From NCBI GenBank assembly GCA_024275565.1, contig JAJRYY010000006.1, positions 1 to 45,856 of the forward strand: 45,856 bases of DNA. The letters run 5' to 3'. Position numbers and translations under genes: made by a program. The stretch's first letter is position 1; each line of letters opens with the position of its first letter. Positions 23,048-30,974 of this stretch are shown here, piece after piece. The notes beneath the pieces are model-generated. The model worked only from the letters and a program-made list of their open reading frames with translations. It was not told where the DNA came from and ran no database searches. Source of the DNA: Planctomycetota bacterium. GTDB taxonomy: Bacteria; Planctomycetota; Phycisphaerae; UBA1845.

Positions 23048-24013
23048 GTGTCATATGAGCCAATGCAGATGAGCGAACCGCTGGACATACTCTTTGTGAT
23101 CGGATGTACCGGCAGTGGGAAGGGGTCGCTGGGGCGGGCGATTGCGGATCGAGTCGATGGCGAGATCATCAGCGTCGATTCGATGAAGGTGTACCGGCGG
23201 ATGGACATCGGGACAGCCAAGCCGAGCGAGGCGATTCTGAGCAAAATTCCGCATCATCTGGTAAATATCCGTGAACCCTCGGACGAATTCTCAGTGGCAG
23301 AGTTTGTGGCGTTGGCTGAAGATGCTGCTCGGGATATTGCAGGCCGAGGAAAGAAAGTGCTGGCGGTCGGCGGGACTGCCCTGTACATCAAAGCCTGGTC
23401 GGAAGGTCTGTTCGAGGGTCCATCTGCGAATGAGGAGATTCGCGACCGGCTTCGATCGCGGGCGACCCAGGAGGGTAATCCTGCGTTGCACAAGGATTTG
23501 ACCCGCGTGGACCCATTGGCTGCAGAGCGGATACACCCGAATGATCTGCGGAGGATCGTGCGGGCGATGGAGGTGTTCGAGATCACGGGCACCCCGATCT
23601 CCGAGCTGCAGAGGCAGTGGGATCGTGAACGGACGAAGCATCGGTGTGCGTTCGTTGGGATCCGCCGGAAAATGGAGGATCAGAGTCATCGAACCAATAT
23701 GCGGGTGAAGCGGCTGGTCGAGATGGGCTGGGCGGATGAATGTCGGGCGTTGCTCGCGGAATCGACCCCTTTGAGCACATCTGCCCGTCAGGCGCTTGGC
23801 TATCGGGAGATGTTCGATTACATCGAGGGTAGCTTGACGTTGGAAGATGCTGTGGAGCAGATCAAAATCGGCACGCGTCGGTTCTCCAAATCACAACGGA
23901 CGTGGTTCAAGCGGTTTCGCGGGGCGCACTGGTTTGATGTACAAGCCGACGCGTCTGTGGAATCGGTAACGGAACGGGTGATGGCAACATGGCCGACGCT
24001 GTACTCAATGTAA
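23048..24013 (+). CDS. miaA: tRNA dimethylallyltransferase
   Basis: MiaA adds the dimethylallyl group to A37 of tRNAs reading UNN codons. Motifs are the P-loop GCTGSGKGSL, the DSMKVYRRMDIGTAKPS block (Asp-Ser and Tyr-Arg contacts to DMAPP and tRNA), HHLVNI, VGGTALYIKA, HPNDLRRIVRAMEVFEITG, and ARQALGYREM with QIKIGTRRFSKSQRTWF near the C-terminus. All are in the normal order and the length is normal. GTG 23048 has GGAAGAGG 4 bases upstream; ATG 23063 is an alternative. The 3' end overlaps the ABC ATPase gene start by 25 bases, implying co-transcription. Confidence 0.96.
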   Translation: MSYEPMQMSEPLDILFVIGCTGSGKGSLGRAIADRVDGEIISVDSMKVYRRMDIGTAKPSEAILSKIPHHLVNIREPSDEFSVAEFVALAEDAARDIAGRGKKVLAVGGTALYIKAWSEGLFEGPSANEEIRDRLRSRATQEGNPALHKDLTRVDPLAAERIHPNDLRRIVRAMEVFEITGTPISELQRQWDRERTKHRCAFVGIRRKMEDQSHRTNMRVKRLVEMGWADECRALLAESTPLSTSARQALGYREMFDYIEGSLTLEDAVEQIKIGTRRFSKSQRTWFKRFRGAHWFDVQADASVESVTERVMATWPTLYSM

Positions 24014-24960
24014 CGGAAATGACAAACTGGGCCGTCGATCTGATTGGCGTCACGAAGACGTATGGAAACCGTGTGCATGCGTTGCGTGGTGTGAATGTGC
24101 AGGTCGGGCGTGGGGAGATCTTCGGATTGCTCGGTCCCAACGGGGCGGGCAAGAGCACGCTTGTGAAGATTATGATGACGATCGTTCGCCCGAATGATGT
24201 ACTGGGGACGATCCTCGGGCGACCGATCGGTACGCGGCGGAAGCTGGCGGTTACCGGATATCTGCCGGAAATGTCGCATTTTCCAGCCTATCTGACAGGG
24301 ATACAGGTCTTGGACTACTACAGCCGGTTGTCCAAAGTTCCGCGATCGCTGCGACAGGAGCGTTCGGGGCGGTGGCTGGACCGGTTGGGACTTGCGGAAT
24401 GGGGTGGTGCGCGCGTGAGCAAATATTCCAAGGGGATGTTGCGACGGTTGGGGTTGGCGCAGTCGCTGATGAATGATCCTGAATTGCTGATTCTGGATGA
24501 ACCGACCGATGGGTTGGATCCGATGGGACGTCGCCTGGTGCGTACGCTGCTGACGGAGTTGAAGGCTGAGGGGAAGACGATCTTTTTGAATTCGCACATG
24601 CTGAGCGAGCTTGAGATGGTGTGCGATCGCGTTGCGATTTTGCATGAAGGGCTGGTCGCGCGTCAGGGGACGATCAAGGAGCTGACGGAGCACACGGTTC
24701 AATGCCAGATCGTCGCCAGAGGTGAACTGGAATCTGCGCGCGTCGCCGTGGAGGCGTGTGGTGGTGTGATGCATGATGATAAGATTCTGGTCAAGGGAGA
24801 TGACGTGCGCTGTGTCAATAAAATCATCGACGCATTGCGCGAGAAGGATTGCCTGATTGAATCGGTGGAACCGCGCCGGTTCAGTCTGGAAGATGTGTTT
24901 GTGGAAGCGGTGAAAACCGGTGGCAGGACGTCCTCCAGCGTCGGTGCCAAGATTATGTAG
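23989..24960 (+). CDS. ABC transporter ATP-binding protein
   Basis: This is a cytoplasmic ATPase of an ABC-2-type exporter. It has Walker A GPNGAGKST (about residues 44-52), a degenerate signature YSKGMLRR replacing LSGGQ, as is usual for this exporter subgroup, Walker B LLILDEPTDGLDP, and the switch His in FLNSHMLSELE. The C-terminal 90 residues form the regulatory domain often seen in drug/lipid-type ABC-2 ATPases. It overlaps the end of miaA and is followed 33 bases later by its permease. The transported substrate is not evident. Confidence 0.93.
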   Translation: MADAVLNVTEMTNWAVDLIGVTKTYGNRVHALRGVNVQVGRGEIFGLLGPNGAGKSTLVKIMMTIVRPNDVLGTILGRPIGTRRKLAVTGYLPEMSHFPAYLTGIQVLDYYSRLSKVPRSLRQERSGRWLDRLGLAEWGGARVSKYSKGMLRRLGLAQSLMNDPELLILDEPTDGLDPMGRRLVRTLLTELKAEGKTIFLNSHMLSELEMVCDRVAILHEGLVARQGTIKELTEHTVQCQIVARGELESARVAVEACGGVMHDDKILVKGDDVRCVNKIIDALREKDCLIESVEPRRFSLEDVFVEAVKTGGRTSSSVGAKIM

Positions 24961-24993
24961 GGACATTGTCCCACCAAAGATGGGTGCAAGCGG

Positions 24994-25938
24994 ATGCAGA
25001 TATGGGCCTTGATTCAGGATTCGTTTCGTGACGCGATTGATCGGAAGATTTTCTGGATCATGATCCTTGTAAGTGTCGCCATCGCTGGCGCCATGGGTTG
25101 CATCTCGTTTGATGATCGCGGGGTCGACGTGATGTTCGGGATGTGGCAGTTCGAATCCGCGAACTGGTCGATGGGCGGTGAGGAACTGCGCGGGAACGTG
25201 GGTGCGATCGTTGTACATATCCTCGCAGATCTCTATCTCGGGTGGGTCGGGATGATCCTTGCACTAGTATCGACGGCCGGAATGATCCCCGCATTTCTGG
25301 AGCGTGGGCGCGTGGATCTTGTGCTATCCAAACCCATGTCGCGCGAGGCTTTGTTCATGGGAAAATATCTCGGTGCGATGGTGTTCATGTTGCTGCAGGC
25401 AACGGTGTTCGTGCTGCTGAGTTTTCTGGTGATGGGGTTTCGATGGGGGTTGTGGTTGCCGGGATACCTCTGGCTGATTCCGCTCATCGTGCTGATGTTC
25501 AGCTATCTCTATGGTTTTTCCGCGCTCTTCGGTGTCATGACGCGGAGCGCTACCTCGTCGCTGCTGCTGACACTGCTGGCTTGGATCGTCATCTGGACGC
25601 CTCAGAAAACGTATGAATTTCTGGTGACCTTCGAAGCACAGGTGGACCCGGATCGTGTGTGGCAGAAGCGGGTGGAGACCCTGCGATGGATGGTACCGAA
25701 GACTCAGGACATCGCTCACATCGCAGGAAACCTGATCGATGCCTCACTGATGACCGATGTGATCGGACCTGACGATGAGACCATGGATGAGGAAGATCGC
25801 ATGTCGCCAGAGATGGCAAGGTCAGCCGAAAGACGCCTTGCCGATGTGAATCCGTACCTGTCGATCGGATCGTCGCTGGCGTTCGAGTGTGCGCTGCTGG
25901 GCGTGACGCTGGCGATCTTTCGCCGGCGCGATTATTAA
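24994..25938 (+). CDS. ABC-2-type permease
   Basis: The 314-residue membrane protein is the partner of the preceding ATPase. Hydrophobic segments are visible at about residues 18-40, 72-100 (containing LGWVGMILALVSTAGMIP), 130-150, 155-180, 188-202 and 290-308. The sequence FLERGRVDLVLSKPMSREALFMGKYLG after the second segment is the typical ABC-2 cytoplasmic loop that contacts the ATPase. An acidic stretch (DDETMDEEDRM) lies in the region before the last helix. The 3' end carries a five-unit tandem array beginning at the stop codon. Confidence 0.88.
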   Translation: MQIWALIQDSFRDAIDRKIFWIMILVSVAIAGAMGCISFDDRGVDVMFGMWQFESANWSMGGEELRGNVGAIVVHILADLYLGWVGMILALVSTAGMIPAFLERGRVDLVLSKPMSREALFMGKYLGAMVFMLLQATVFVLLSFLVMGFRWGLWLPGYLWLIPLIVLMFSYLYGFSALFGVMTRSATSSLLLTLLAWIVIWTPQKTYEFLVTFEAQVDPDRVWQKRVETLRWMVPKTQDIAHIAGNLIDASLMTDVIGPDDETMDEEDRMSPEMARSAERRLADVNPYLSIGSSLAFECALLGVTLAIFRRRDY

Positions 25939-26021
25939 CAGCACGCACAAGTATTTACAGCACACAAGTAGTTACAGCATGCAAGTATTTACGACACACA
26001 AGTAATTACAACACAGGAGTG
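25935..26021. repeat. 17-bp tandem array, five units, beginning at the permease stop codon
   Basis: Units start at 25935, 25955, 25972, 25989 and 26006 and are variants of ttacagcacacaagtag. The first contains the TAA stop (25936-25938). The array ends 26 bases before the next gene's start codon, so it fills the whole intergenic spacer. Confidence 0.9.
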
Positions 26022-26046
26022 TTCATCTCCTGACGTCATCGGATGA

Positions 26047-27180
26047 GTGGGTTTGCGAATCGTCTATGTCATTACAGATCTGCACGTCGGAGGCGTACCA
26101 CTGCACCTCTTCCGACTTGCGAAAGCCATGCGCGATCGTGGCCATTCTCCGGTCGTGGTATCGCTTGCACGCACGGGGGAGGTCTCGCAACGACTGGTCG
26201 AGGCTGGGGTTGAAGTGTTCCATTGCAACGCAGCCGGGGCGTGGGATGCGCGGGCGATCTTTCGCCTGGCGCGGTTTTTTCGACAATTGAAACCGGACGT
26301 TGTGCACGCCCTCCTGTTTCACGCCAATGTCGCAAGCCGCCTCGCCATGCGACTGGCCCGGTTGCCGTCAGAACACCTTGTGTGCGAAATTCAGACCGTC
26401 GAAATCGAACGAAAGTGGCATCTCCGAGTGGGCGGAATGACACACCGGATGGGACACTGCGTGATCGGGAATTCGTCCTCAGTCGTGGAACATCTCGCAC
26501 GCGTTGCACATATGGATCGACATCGACTTCGATGCGTGCATGGCGGAGCGGATGTATCGCAGTTGTGGCATGCGGAACCGGTCTCGCGCGAATCACTGGG
26601 CATCACCGGGGAGGAACCGCTCGTCTGCTGGGTCGGTCGGATGGATCCCATCAAAGGGCTTGAAGTGCTACTTGAAGCCTTCGATCAGGTGGTGCAGCGG
26701 ACGCCAGCCAGGTTGCTGCTGGTGGGGGATGGTCCCTTGGCTGCCCATGTTCGGGAGGTTTTGACGGATCGGAACCTGTGGGGGAGCGTTTCGATGCTCG
26801 GCACGCGGAGTGATGTACCGGGGATCCTCAAATCCTGCCAGATGTTTGTCCTGCCCTCATTCACGGAGGGTTTTCCGAATGCACTTCTGGAAGCCATGGC
26901 TTTGGGATTGCCGGTGGTGACCAGCGACGTCCCGGGATGTCACGACCTGGTGACAGACGGCGTCAACGGGCTTTTGGCACCTGCGGGCGATTCCGAACGC
27001 CTTGCAGACGCGATTGAGCGGGTTCTGGGGGATGATCCCCTTGCGAAGCGGCTTGGTGCAGCCGCAAAAGACACGGTTTCAACGAAATACACGATGGATC
27101 GCTGCGTGGATCGCTACCTGGCGGTGTATGAGGAAATCGTGGGGGAAGCCGGGGGACGCTTCTGTGGGGCGTGGCAGTAA
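26047..27180 (+). CDS. Glycosyltransferase, GT4 family
   Basis: The 377-residue GT-B-fold enzyme begins RIVYVITDLHVGGVPLHL, the N-terminal acceptor-domain loop with Gly-Gly. The C-terminal donor domain has VCWVGRMDPIKGLEVLLEAF, LLLVGDGPL and the E-X7-E motif in PSFTEGFPNALLEAMALGLPVV, followed by VNGLLAPAGD. These are diagnostic for retaining GT4 enzymes using nucleotide sugars. The acceptor is unknown; envelope glycolipid or polysaccharide synthesis is likely from its neighbours. The start is GTG 26047. It may share a transcript with the ABC exporter genes upstream. Confidence 0.9.
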   Translation: MGLRIVYVITDLHVGGVPLHLFRLAKAMRDRGHSPVVVSLARTGEVSQRLVEAGVEVFHCNAAGAWDARAIFRLARFFRQLKPDVVHALLFHANVASRLAMRLARLPSEHLVCEIQTVEIERKWHLRVGGMTHRMGHCVIGNSSSVVEHLARVAHMDRHRLRCVHGGADVSQLWHAEPVSRESLGITGEEPLVCWVGRMDPIKGLEVLLEAFDQVVQRTPARLLLVGDGPLAAHVREVLTDRNLWGSVSMLGTRSDVPGILKSCQMFVLPSFTEGFPNALLEAMALGLPVVTSDVPGCHDLVTDGVNGLLAPAGDSERLADAIERVLGDDPLAKRLGAAAKDTVSTKYTMDRCVDRYLAVYEEIVGEAGGRFCGAWQ

Positions 27181-27270
27181 AAAAGTTTGAACTCAGAATT
27201 CACTTTCTACAGATCAACAGGTTGTATGTGCGACCAGCCGACGCACAAGGTGTAGTGGCTTACGCGTCTA

Positions 27271-27301
27271 AATGCGATCTCCTGGAGACCATTCGCGCAT
27301 T
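27271..27301. promoter_or_regulatory. Nested inverted repeat upstream of mraZ
   Basis: AATGCG (27271-27276) pairs with CGCATT (27296-27301) and encloses a second palindrome, TCTCC-T-GGAGA (27278-27288). It may be a protein-binding site or an RNA structure at the 3' side of the glycosyltransferase gene. No factor is identified. Confidence 0.4.
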
Positions 27302-27328
27302 GCGAGCGCGGAAACTCCCAGAATAAGC

Positions 27329-27357
27329 TTGCATGTGGGGCAAACTTGTGAAAGAAT
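27329..27357 (+). promoter_or_regulatory. Possible mraZ promoter
   Basis: TTGCAT (27329-27334), 17 bases, then AAGAAT (27352-27357). The match is moderate. TGGG boxes at 27335, 27357 and 27377, spaced by 22 and 20 bases, overlap it and recall the TGGG direct repeats bound by MraZ elsewhere, although the usual spacing is about 10. Confidence 0.35.
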
Positions 27358-27388
27358 GGGCCAACGTCCCAACCATTGGGTGATGAGA

Positions 27389-27401
27389 CCTAACGGTTAG
27401 G
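27389..27401. promoter_or_regulatory. Perfect palindrome overlapping the mraZ ribosome binding site
   Basis: CCTAAC-G-GTTAGG ends inside the purine-rich AGGGGG just before ATG 27407. A protein bound here, or RNA pairing, would block initiation. Autoregulation by MraZ is a reasonable guess because MraZ represses its own operon in other bacteria. Confidence 0.5.
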
Positions 27402-27406
27402 GGGCG

Positions 27407-27910
27407 ATGGACCAACCATCACTTATGGTCATCTTCACGGACGTTTATGAACGCACGATCGACGATAAGAAGCGCTTCCAGGTTCCAGCACCGCACCGAA
27501 ATGCGTTGTTGGCTGGGAACGAAGGTTCGGTTTTCTACATCGTGGTCGGTGAACGTCCGAATACGCTATCATTATACCCCGAAAAGTTCTTCGAGTCGAA
27601 GGTGGAGAGCCTGCGCACTGACGAAATCAGGGACAGGGAGGTCCTGGATTTCGAGCAATCGTACTTCTCCTCTGCCAGCCGGGTGGAAATGGACAAGCAA
27701 GGACGCATTGTCATCCCCGAACGGCAGCTTCGACTTTCGGGGCTCGGGAGCGAAATTTACGCGGCTGGCGCGAGTTATCGGATCGACCTCTGGAAGCGGG
27801 ATGATTACGACCAGTTCATGGAAGAAGTCGCAGCCAAGCGTGCGAATCTGCATGGATTCCTGCGGACGGGCCGTCGGCCTACGGAAAGCAGCCCGGGAAG
27901 CGGCGCGTAG
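27407..27910 (+). CDS. mraZ: Transcriptional regulator MraZ
   Basis: This is the first gene of the dcw cluster and binds DNA upstream of its own operon. The 167-residue protein has the two SpoVT/AbrB-like half-domains of MraZ: ERTIDDKKRFQVPAPHRNAL near the N-terminus, and RVEMDKQGRIVIPERQLRLSGL around residue 100, containing the paired DxxGR-type motif (DKKRF, DKQGRI). The region between and after is helical. AGGGGG precedes the ATG within a perfect palindrome. The C-terminal 15 residues (RTGRRPTESSPGSGA) are disordered-looking and run directly into a 16-bp tandem array that starts with the stop codon. Confidence 0.9.
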   Translation: MDQPSLMVIFTDVYERTIDDKKRFQVPAPHRNALLAGNEGSVFYIVVGERPNTLSLYPEKFFESKVESLRTDEIRDREVLDFEQSYFSSASRVEMDKQGRIVIPERQLRLSGLGSEIYAAGASYRIDLWKRDDYDQFMEEVAAKRANLHGFLRTGRRPTESSPGSGA

Positions 27911-27963
27911 TCGGGCTGGCGAGTAGTCGGGCTGGCGAGTAGTCGGGCTGGCGAGTAGTCGGG
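27908..27963. repeat. 16-bp tandem array starting at the mraZ stop codon
   Basis: tagtcgggctggcgag occurs perfectly at 27908-27923, 27924-27939 and 27940-27955, with a partial fourth. The first three bases are the mraZ stop TAG. Because 16 leaves remainder 1 on division by three, TAG recurs in all three frames within 35 bases. Confidence 0.95.
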
Positions 27964-28067
27964 GAGATGAGTCTTCCGGTCGCCAGAGATGGCTGGCGGT
28001 TGTTTGAGATGTGAGGGGAAGTGGATGGGATTTGAGGGTGTAAGAAGCGAAGTGCCGTCCTGGGCCG

Positions 28068-28126
28068 GTCGCATGTGCCTTTGGGTCCGATAACCTGCGG
28101 GTTACGACCTCACAGGTTCATGCGAC
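28068..28126. other. Possible RNA structure in the mraZ-rsmH gap
   Basis: GTCGCATG (28068-28075) pairs with CATGCGAC (28119-28126). Directly inside on the right arm, CAGGTT (28113-28118) pairs with AACCTG (28092-28097). This leaves a 16-base bulge and a 15-base loop. The gap (27911-28672) holds no convincing gene, so this may be an untranslated structured element of the dcw transcript. Confidence 0.4.
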
Positions 28127-28129
28127 TCG

Positions 28130-28171
28130 GATCGGGCGGATTGCCGGTCTGATCGGGCGGATTGCAGGTGT
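28130..28171. repeat. 21-bp tandem duplication in the mraZ-rsmH gap
   Basis: Two 21-bp units starting gatcgggcggattgc (28130-28150 and 28151-28171) match except for two bases. The rest of the 760-base gap shows no further gene or clear promoter. Confidence 0.85.
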
Positions 28172-28672
28172 TTGAAGCTCGCCTGCTGGTGAACAGTTAA
28201 GCAGTGCTGCTGCTTGCTGGTGAAAGAATGATGCAGTTTGTCCGCGACAGGATTCATGGAATGAATCGCGTTGCGGGCGAGAGACGGTCAATTGGCGCTG
28301 ACTTCGGGATCTGGTCCACAAGGATGTGGGCTGACCTGGGGTTGAGTCTTTCCGGTTTGGAGCGGTCAGTTCGGTGACACTTCTACAGCACGATCAACTT
28401 TTTCATCCTTCTGCAAAGCAGATAGGGCTTGGATTGGGGACGTCGCTCGCGTCCGACGATTCTCGCGCCCGTCGCTTGCCTGTGCAGAATTTTGAGCGTT
28501 TCGGTTGGTTGTCTTGCGGTGTCTCGATTGCCCTGATTGATTCCATCGGAGAGATCGCGTGGGGAACCCGGCGGTCATGGAAGACTGAGTCGGCCCCTGT
28601 GCGTCGCACTGGGAGGTGGCGTTTGCGACGCGATGCGGAAGAGAAGCATTTGCATCGCATTGCGAGGGTGCG

Positions 28673-29584
28673 TTGACTGAGCACGATCCTCGACACATTC
28701 CAGTACTTGCAGGGCTGGTGACGGATTTACTGGCGGCTGCTCCGGGTGATGTTGCCTTGGATTTAACGGTCGGACTTGGCGGTCACTCAGCGATGCTTGC
28801 TGAGCAAATCGGCGTACATGGTCATTTGATTGGGTTTGATGTAGACGAGGGAAACCTCGAGGCGGCGAGGACCCGGCTCGATGGGGTGCCATGTCGTGTC
28901 ACTCTCCTACGGGAAAATTTTTGCGATGTGGACCGTGTTCTCGCAGAGATCGGATTGGATCGGGTGGATGTGATGCTGGCGGATTTGGGTGTGAGTTCGA
29001 CGCAGCTTGATACTGCTGAGCGTGGTTTTTCGTTTCAAAGCGATGGTCCGCTTGATATGCGGATGGATGTGCGGTTGCAGGAGACGGCTGAGGCGATTGT
29101 GAATCGGATGCGTGAGCGTGAGCTTGCTGATCTGATCTTCGGATACTCTCAGGAGCGTTTCAGTCGTCGGATCGCGAAGCGGATCTGCCTGGTTCGCAAA
29201 GAGGGTCGCATTAAGCGGACGGGCGAACTGGTGAAGATCGTATGTGGTGCGATGGGTGTTCATCCGGATTCGAGGAAGTCGAAAATCCATCCTGCCACGC
29301 GTGTATTTCAAGCGTTACGCATCGCGGTGAATGGTGAGATGGATGCGTTGGAAGCGTTGCTTGCGAAAGCACCTGCGGTATTGAAACCTGGCGGTCGTTT
29401 TGGCGTTATTTCGTTTCACAGCCTGGAGGATGGGATGGTGAAGCGCGACTTTCGAAAGTGGAAATCTGAGGGTGCTTACGAGATATTGACGAAGCGTCCG
29501 ATGATCGCTGATCCGGATGAGCGGGATAGGAATCCACGATCCCGAAGCGCCAAGTTCAGGGTGGTCAGAAGGTTGGATTCCTGA
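28673..29584 (+). CDS. rsmH: 16S rRNA (cytosine-1402-N4)-methyltransferase
   Basis: RsmH (MraW) methylates C1402 in the ribosomal P site using SAM. The blocks are HIPVLAGLVTDLL, the SAM loop DLTVGLGGHSAMLAE (DxTxGxGGHS), LIGFDVDEGNLEAA, DVMLADLGVSSTQLD with GFSFQSDGPLDMRMD (the hallmark segment), RRIAKRIC, HPATRVFQALRIAVNGE, GGRFGVISFHSLEDGMVK and NPRSRSAKFRVVRR at the end. Start TTG 28673 has GAGGG about 7 bases upstream and matches the family N-terminus; the longer frame from 28616 adds residues with no similarity. It is separated from mraZ by an unusually long gap for this operon. Confidence 0.96.
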   Translation: MTEHDPRHIPVLAGLVTDLLAAAPGDVALDLTVGLGGHSAMLAEQIGVHGHLIGFDVDEGNLEAARTRLDGVPCRVTLLRENFCDVDRVLAEIGLDRVDVMLADLGVSSTQLDTAERGFSFQSDGPLDMRMDVRLQETAEAIVNRMRERELADLIFGYSQERFSRRIAKRICLVRKEGRIKRTGELVKIVCGAMGVHPDSRKSKIHPATRVFQALRIAVNGEMDALEALLAKAPAVLKPGGRFGVISFHSLEDGMVKRDFRKWKSEGAYEILTKRPMIADPDERDRNPRSRSAKFRVVRRLDS

Positions 29585-29732
29585 CCAGTTGGGCGTGTTG
29601 ATCCGGACTGTGAAGTGTGACGGTTTGCAGGGAATGTAGTGTTGTGTCGCTGATGGGAAAGAAGCCTTGCGGGAGACTCAGGCCAGGTCTCGTATGTGAA
29701 GCTTAGGCGAAGGAAATCAGGGATTTTGGGCG

Positions 29733-30917
29733 ATGGCGGTTGAGACGAAAATCGGGCTTTTGGTTGGGCTTGCATTCATTGTGTGTTTTGCTGTGATGCT
29801 GTCTCAGCAGGGACAGGGCGAACTATCGAACGCCCGCAAGACGTATGAACTGCTGATTCGGCATCGTGCTGCTGGTGCTGAGGTTGAGACTGAACGGTCC
29901 TCCAAGGCTTCTGTCTTCGGATTTGATGCGGGGACGGGTGGTCGCCTGTTTCGCGGTACTCGATCCGGGAATCGGACACCTGCGCCGCGCCGTGCTGAAC
30001 CGCGCCGCGCTGCAACGCGACATACTGAAACGCTGCATGCTGAAACGCGACGTGCTGAGTATCAACCGCGTGTTCCACGTCGCCTGCTTTCCTCAGAGTC
30101 TATGGCGACATTGCCTCGCAGAATCTCCCGGACGAGCGACGCTGCACCGTCGGATGCAGCATCTGGTGGTGCGTCCTGGGACGAATTGTTCGGTGATGGC
30201 GAATTGCTCGGTGATAGCGACGGGGGACTGGCTTCTGCGTCTGCTACAGTCATGCACGAAAAGCGCTCCCCCATCGGGAACTCTCAAACGCAAGCCCCGG
30301 CTGACGCGTCGAGATCTTCATTGATCCAACTTGGCGGGTCTGCACCAGAAATCACCTCAAGAGAGGCGAGTCATGTTGCGGGGAGGCGGGCAGCGGGGAA
30401 TCGGGGAGTGGGGAATCGGGGAATGGGGAATCGGGACATTCCAGGTGATTCCCCTGTGGCAGCGCTCAGGCCTGTACCGAAATTCACACATTATATCGTG
30501 CGCGCGAATGATACGTTGTGGAAGATTGCTGAGCGGGCTTATGGTGCTCGTACGCCTCAGATTGTGAACGCGATCTTTGAGGCGAACCGGGATCGGCTTG
30601 AATCTCCGAACAAGCTGAAGCGTGGTCAGACATTGCGTCTTCCGCGTGTTGCGGGCCATGAGATTCCGGATTCGGTCGATGAGGTGAAAGCCAGGAAGAC
30701 TCCGCCCCGTGGAAAGCCCTCGCCCAGGAAACGTCGCACCTATCAGGTTCGCAAGGGTGATCGCTACGCCACGATTGCGGAGAAGTTTCTTGGCAGTAAG
30801 GCGCGTTGGCGCGAGATCCACGAGATCAATAAGGATATTTTCCCCGATCCGGGTCAGATACGCTACGGCGTTCGGATACGCCTCCCTGATGGAGCTTCTG
30901 TGGCGAGCGTCAGATAG
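29733..30917 (+). CDS. Membrane-anchored protein with two LysM domains in the dcw cluster
   Basis: One N-terminal membrane helix (IGLLVGLAFIVCFAVML, about residues 7-23) is followed by 220 residues of low-complexity Arg/Ala/Ser/Gly linker with repeats such as RRAEPRRAATRHTET and GNRGVGNRGMGNRD. Two LysM modules follow: HYIVRANDTLWKIAERAYG ending in LKRGQTLRLP, and TYQVRKGDRYATIAEKFLG ending in YGVRIRLP. LysM binds the glycan of peptidoglycan, so the protein probably links the inner membrane to the wall. Its place between rsmH and the ftsL-like gene suggests a division-associated role, which is inference. The linker repeats are encoded by DNA tandem repeats (12-15 bp). Confidence 0.85.
   Translation: MAVETKIGLLVGLAFIVCFAVMLSQQGQGELSNARKTYELLIRHRAAGAEVETERSSKASVFGFDAGTGGRLFRGTRSGNRTPAPRRAEPRRAATRHTETLHAETRRAEYQPRVPRRLLSSESMATLPRRISRTSDAAPSDAASGGASWDELFGDGELLGDSDGGLASASATVMHEKRSPIGNSQTQAPADASRSSLIQLGGSAPEITSREASHVAGRRAAGNRGVGNRGMGNRDIPGDSPVAALRPVPKFTHYIVRANDTLWKIAERAYGARTPQIVNAIFEANRDRLESPNKLKRGQTLRLPRVAGHEIPDSVDEVKARKTPPRGKPSPRKRRTYQVRKGDRYATIAEKFLGSKARWREIHEINKDIFPDPGQIRYGVRIRLPDGASVASVR
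29988..30060. repeat. 15-bp in-frame tandem array in the LysM protein linker
   Basis: Variants of cgccgtgctgaaccg run through the segment that encodes the Arg-Arg-Ala-Glu-Pro type repeats. A second, G-rich repeat (about 12 bp, ggggaatc-based) lies at 30393-30435 and encodes Gly-Asn-Arg-Gly repeats. Confidence 0.7.
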
Positions 30918-30974
30918 TCTTTATGTTGCTGGTCGTCGTCTGCGTGGTTTGATGATGCTTAGGATGGTATCGGA

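Noticed and set aside
28366..28698. Overlapping frames on both strands before rsmH
   Set aside because: No family motif or good ribosome binding site; they overlap each other and the rsmH start, and composition looks non-coding.
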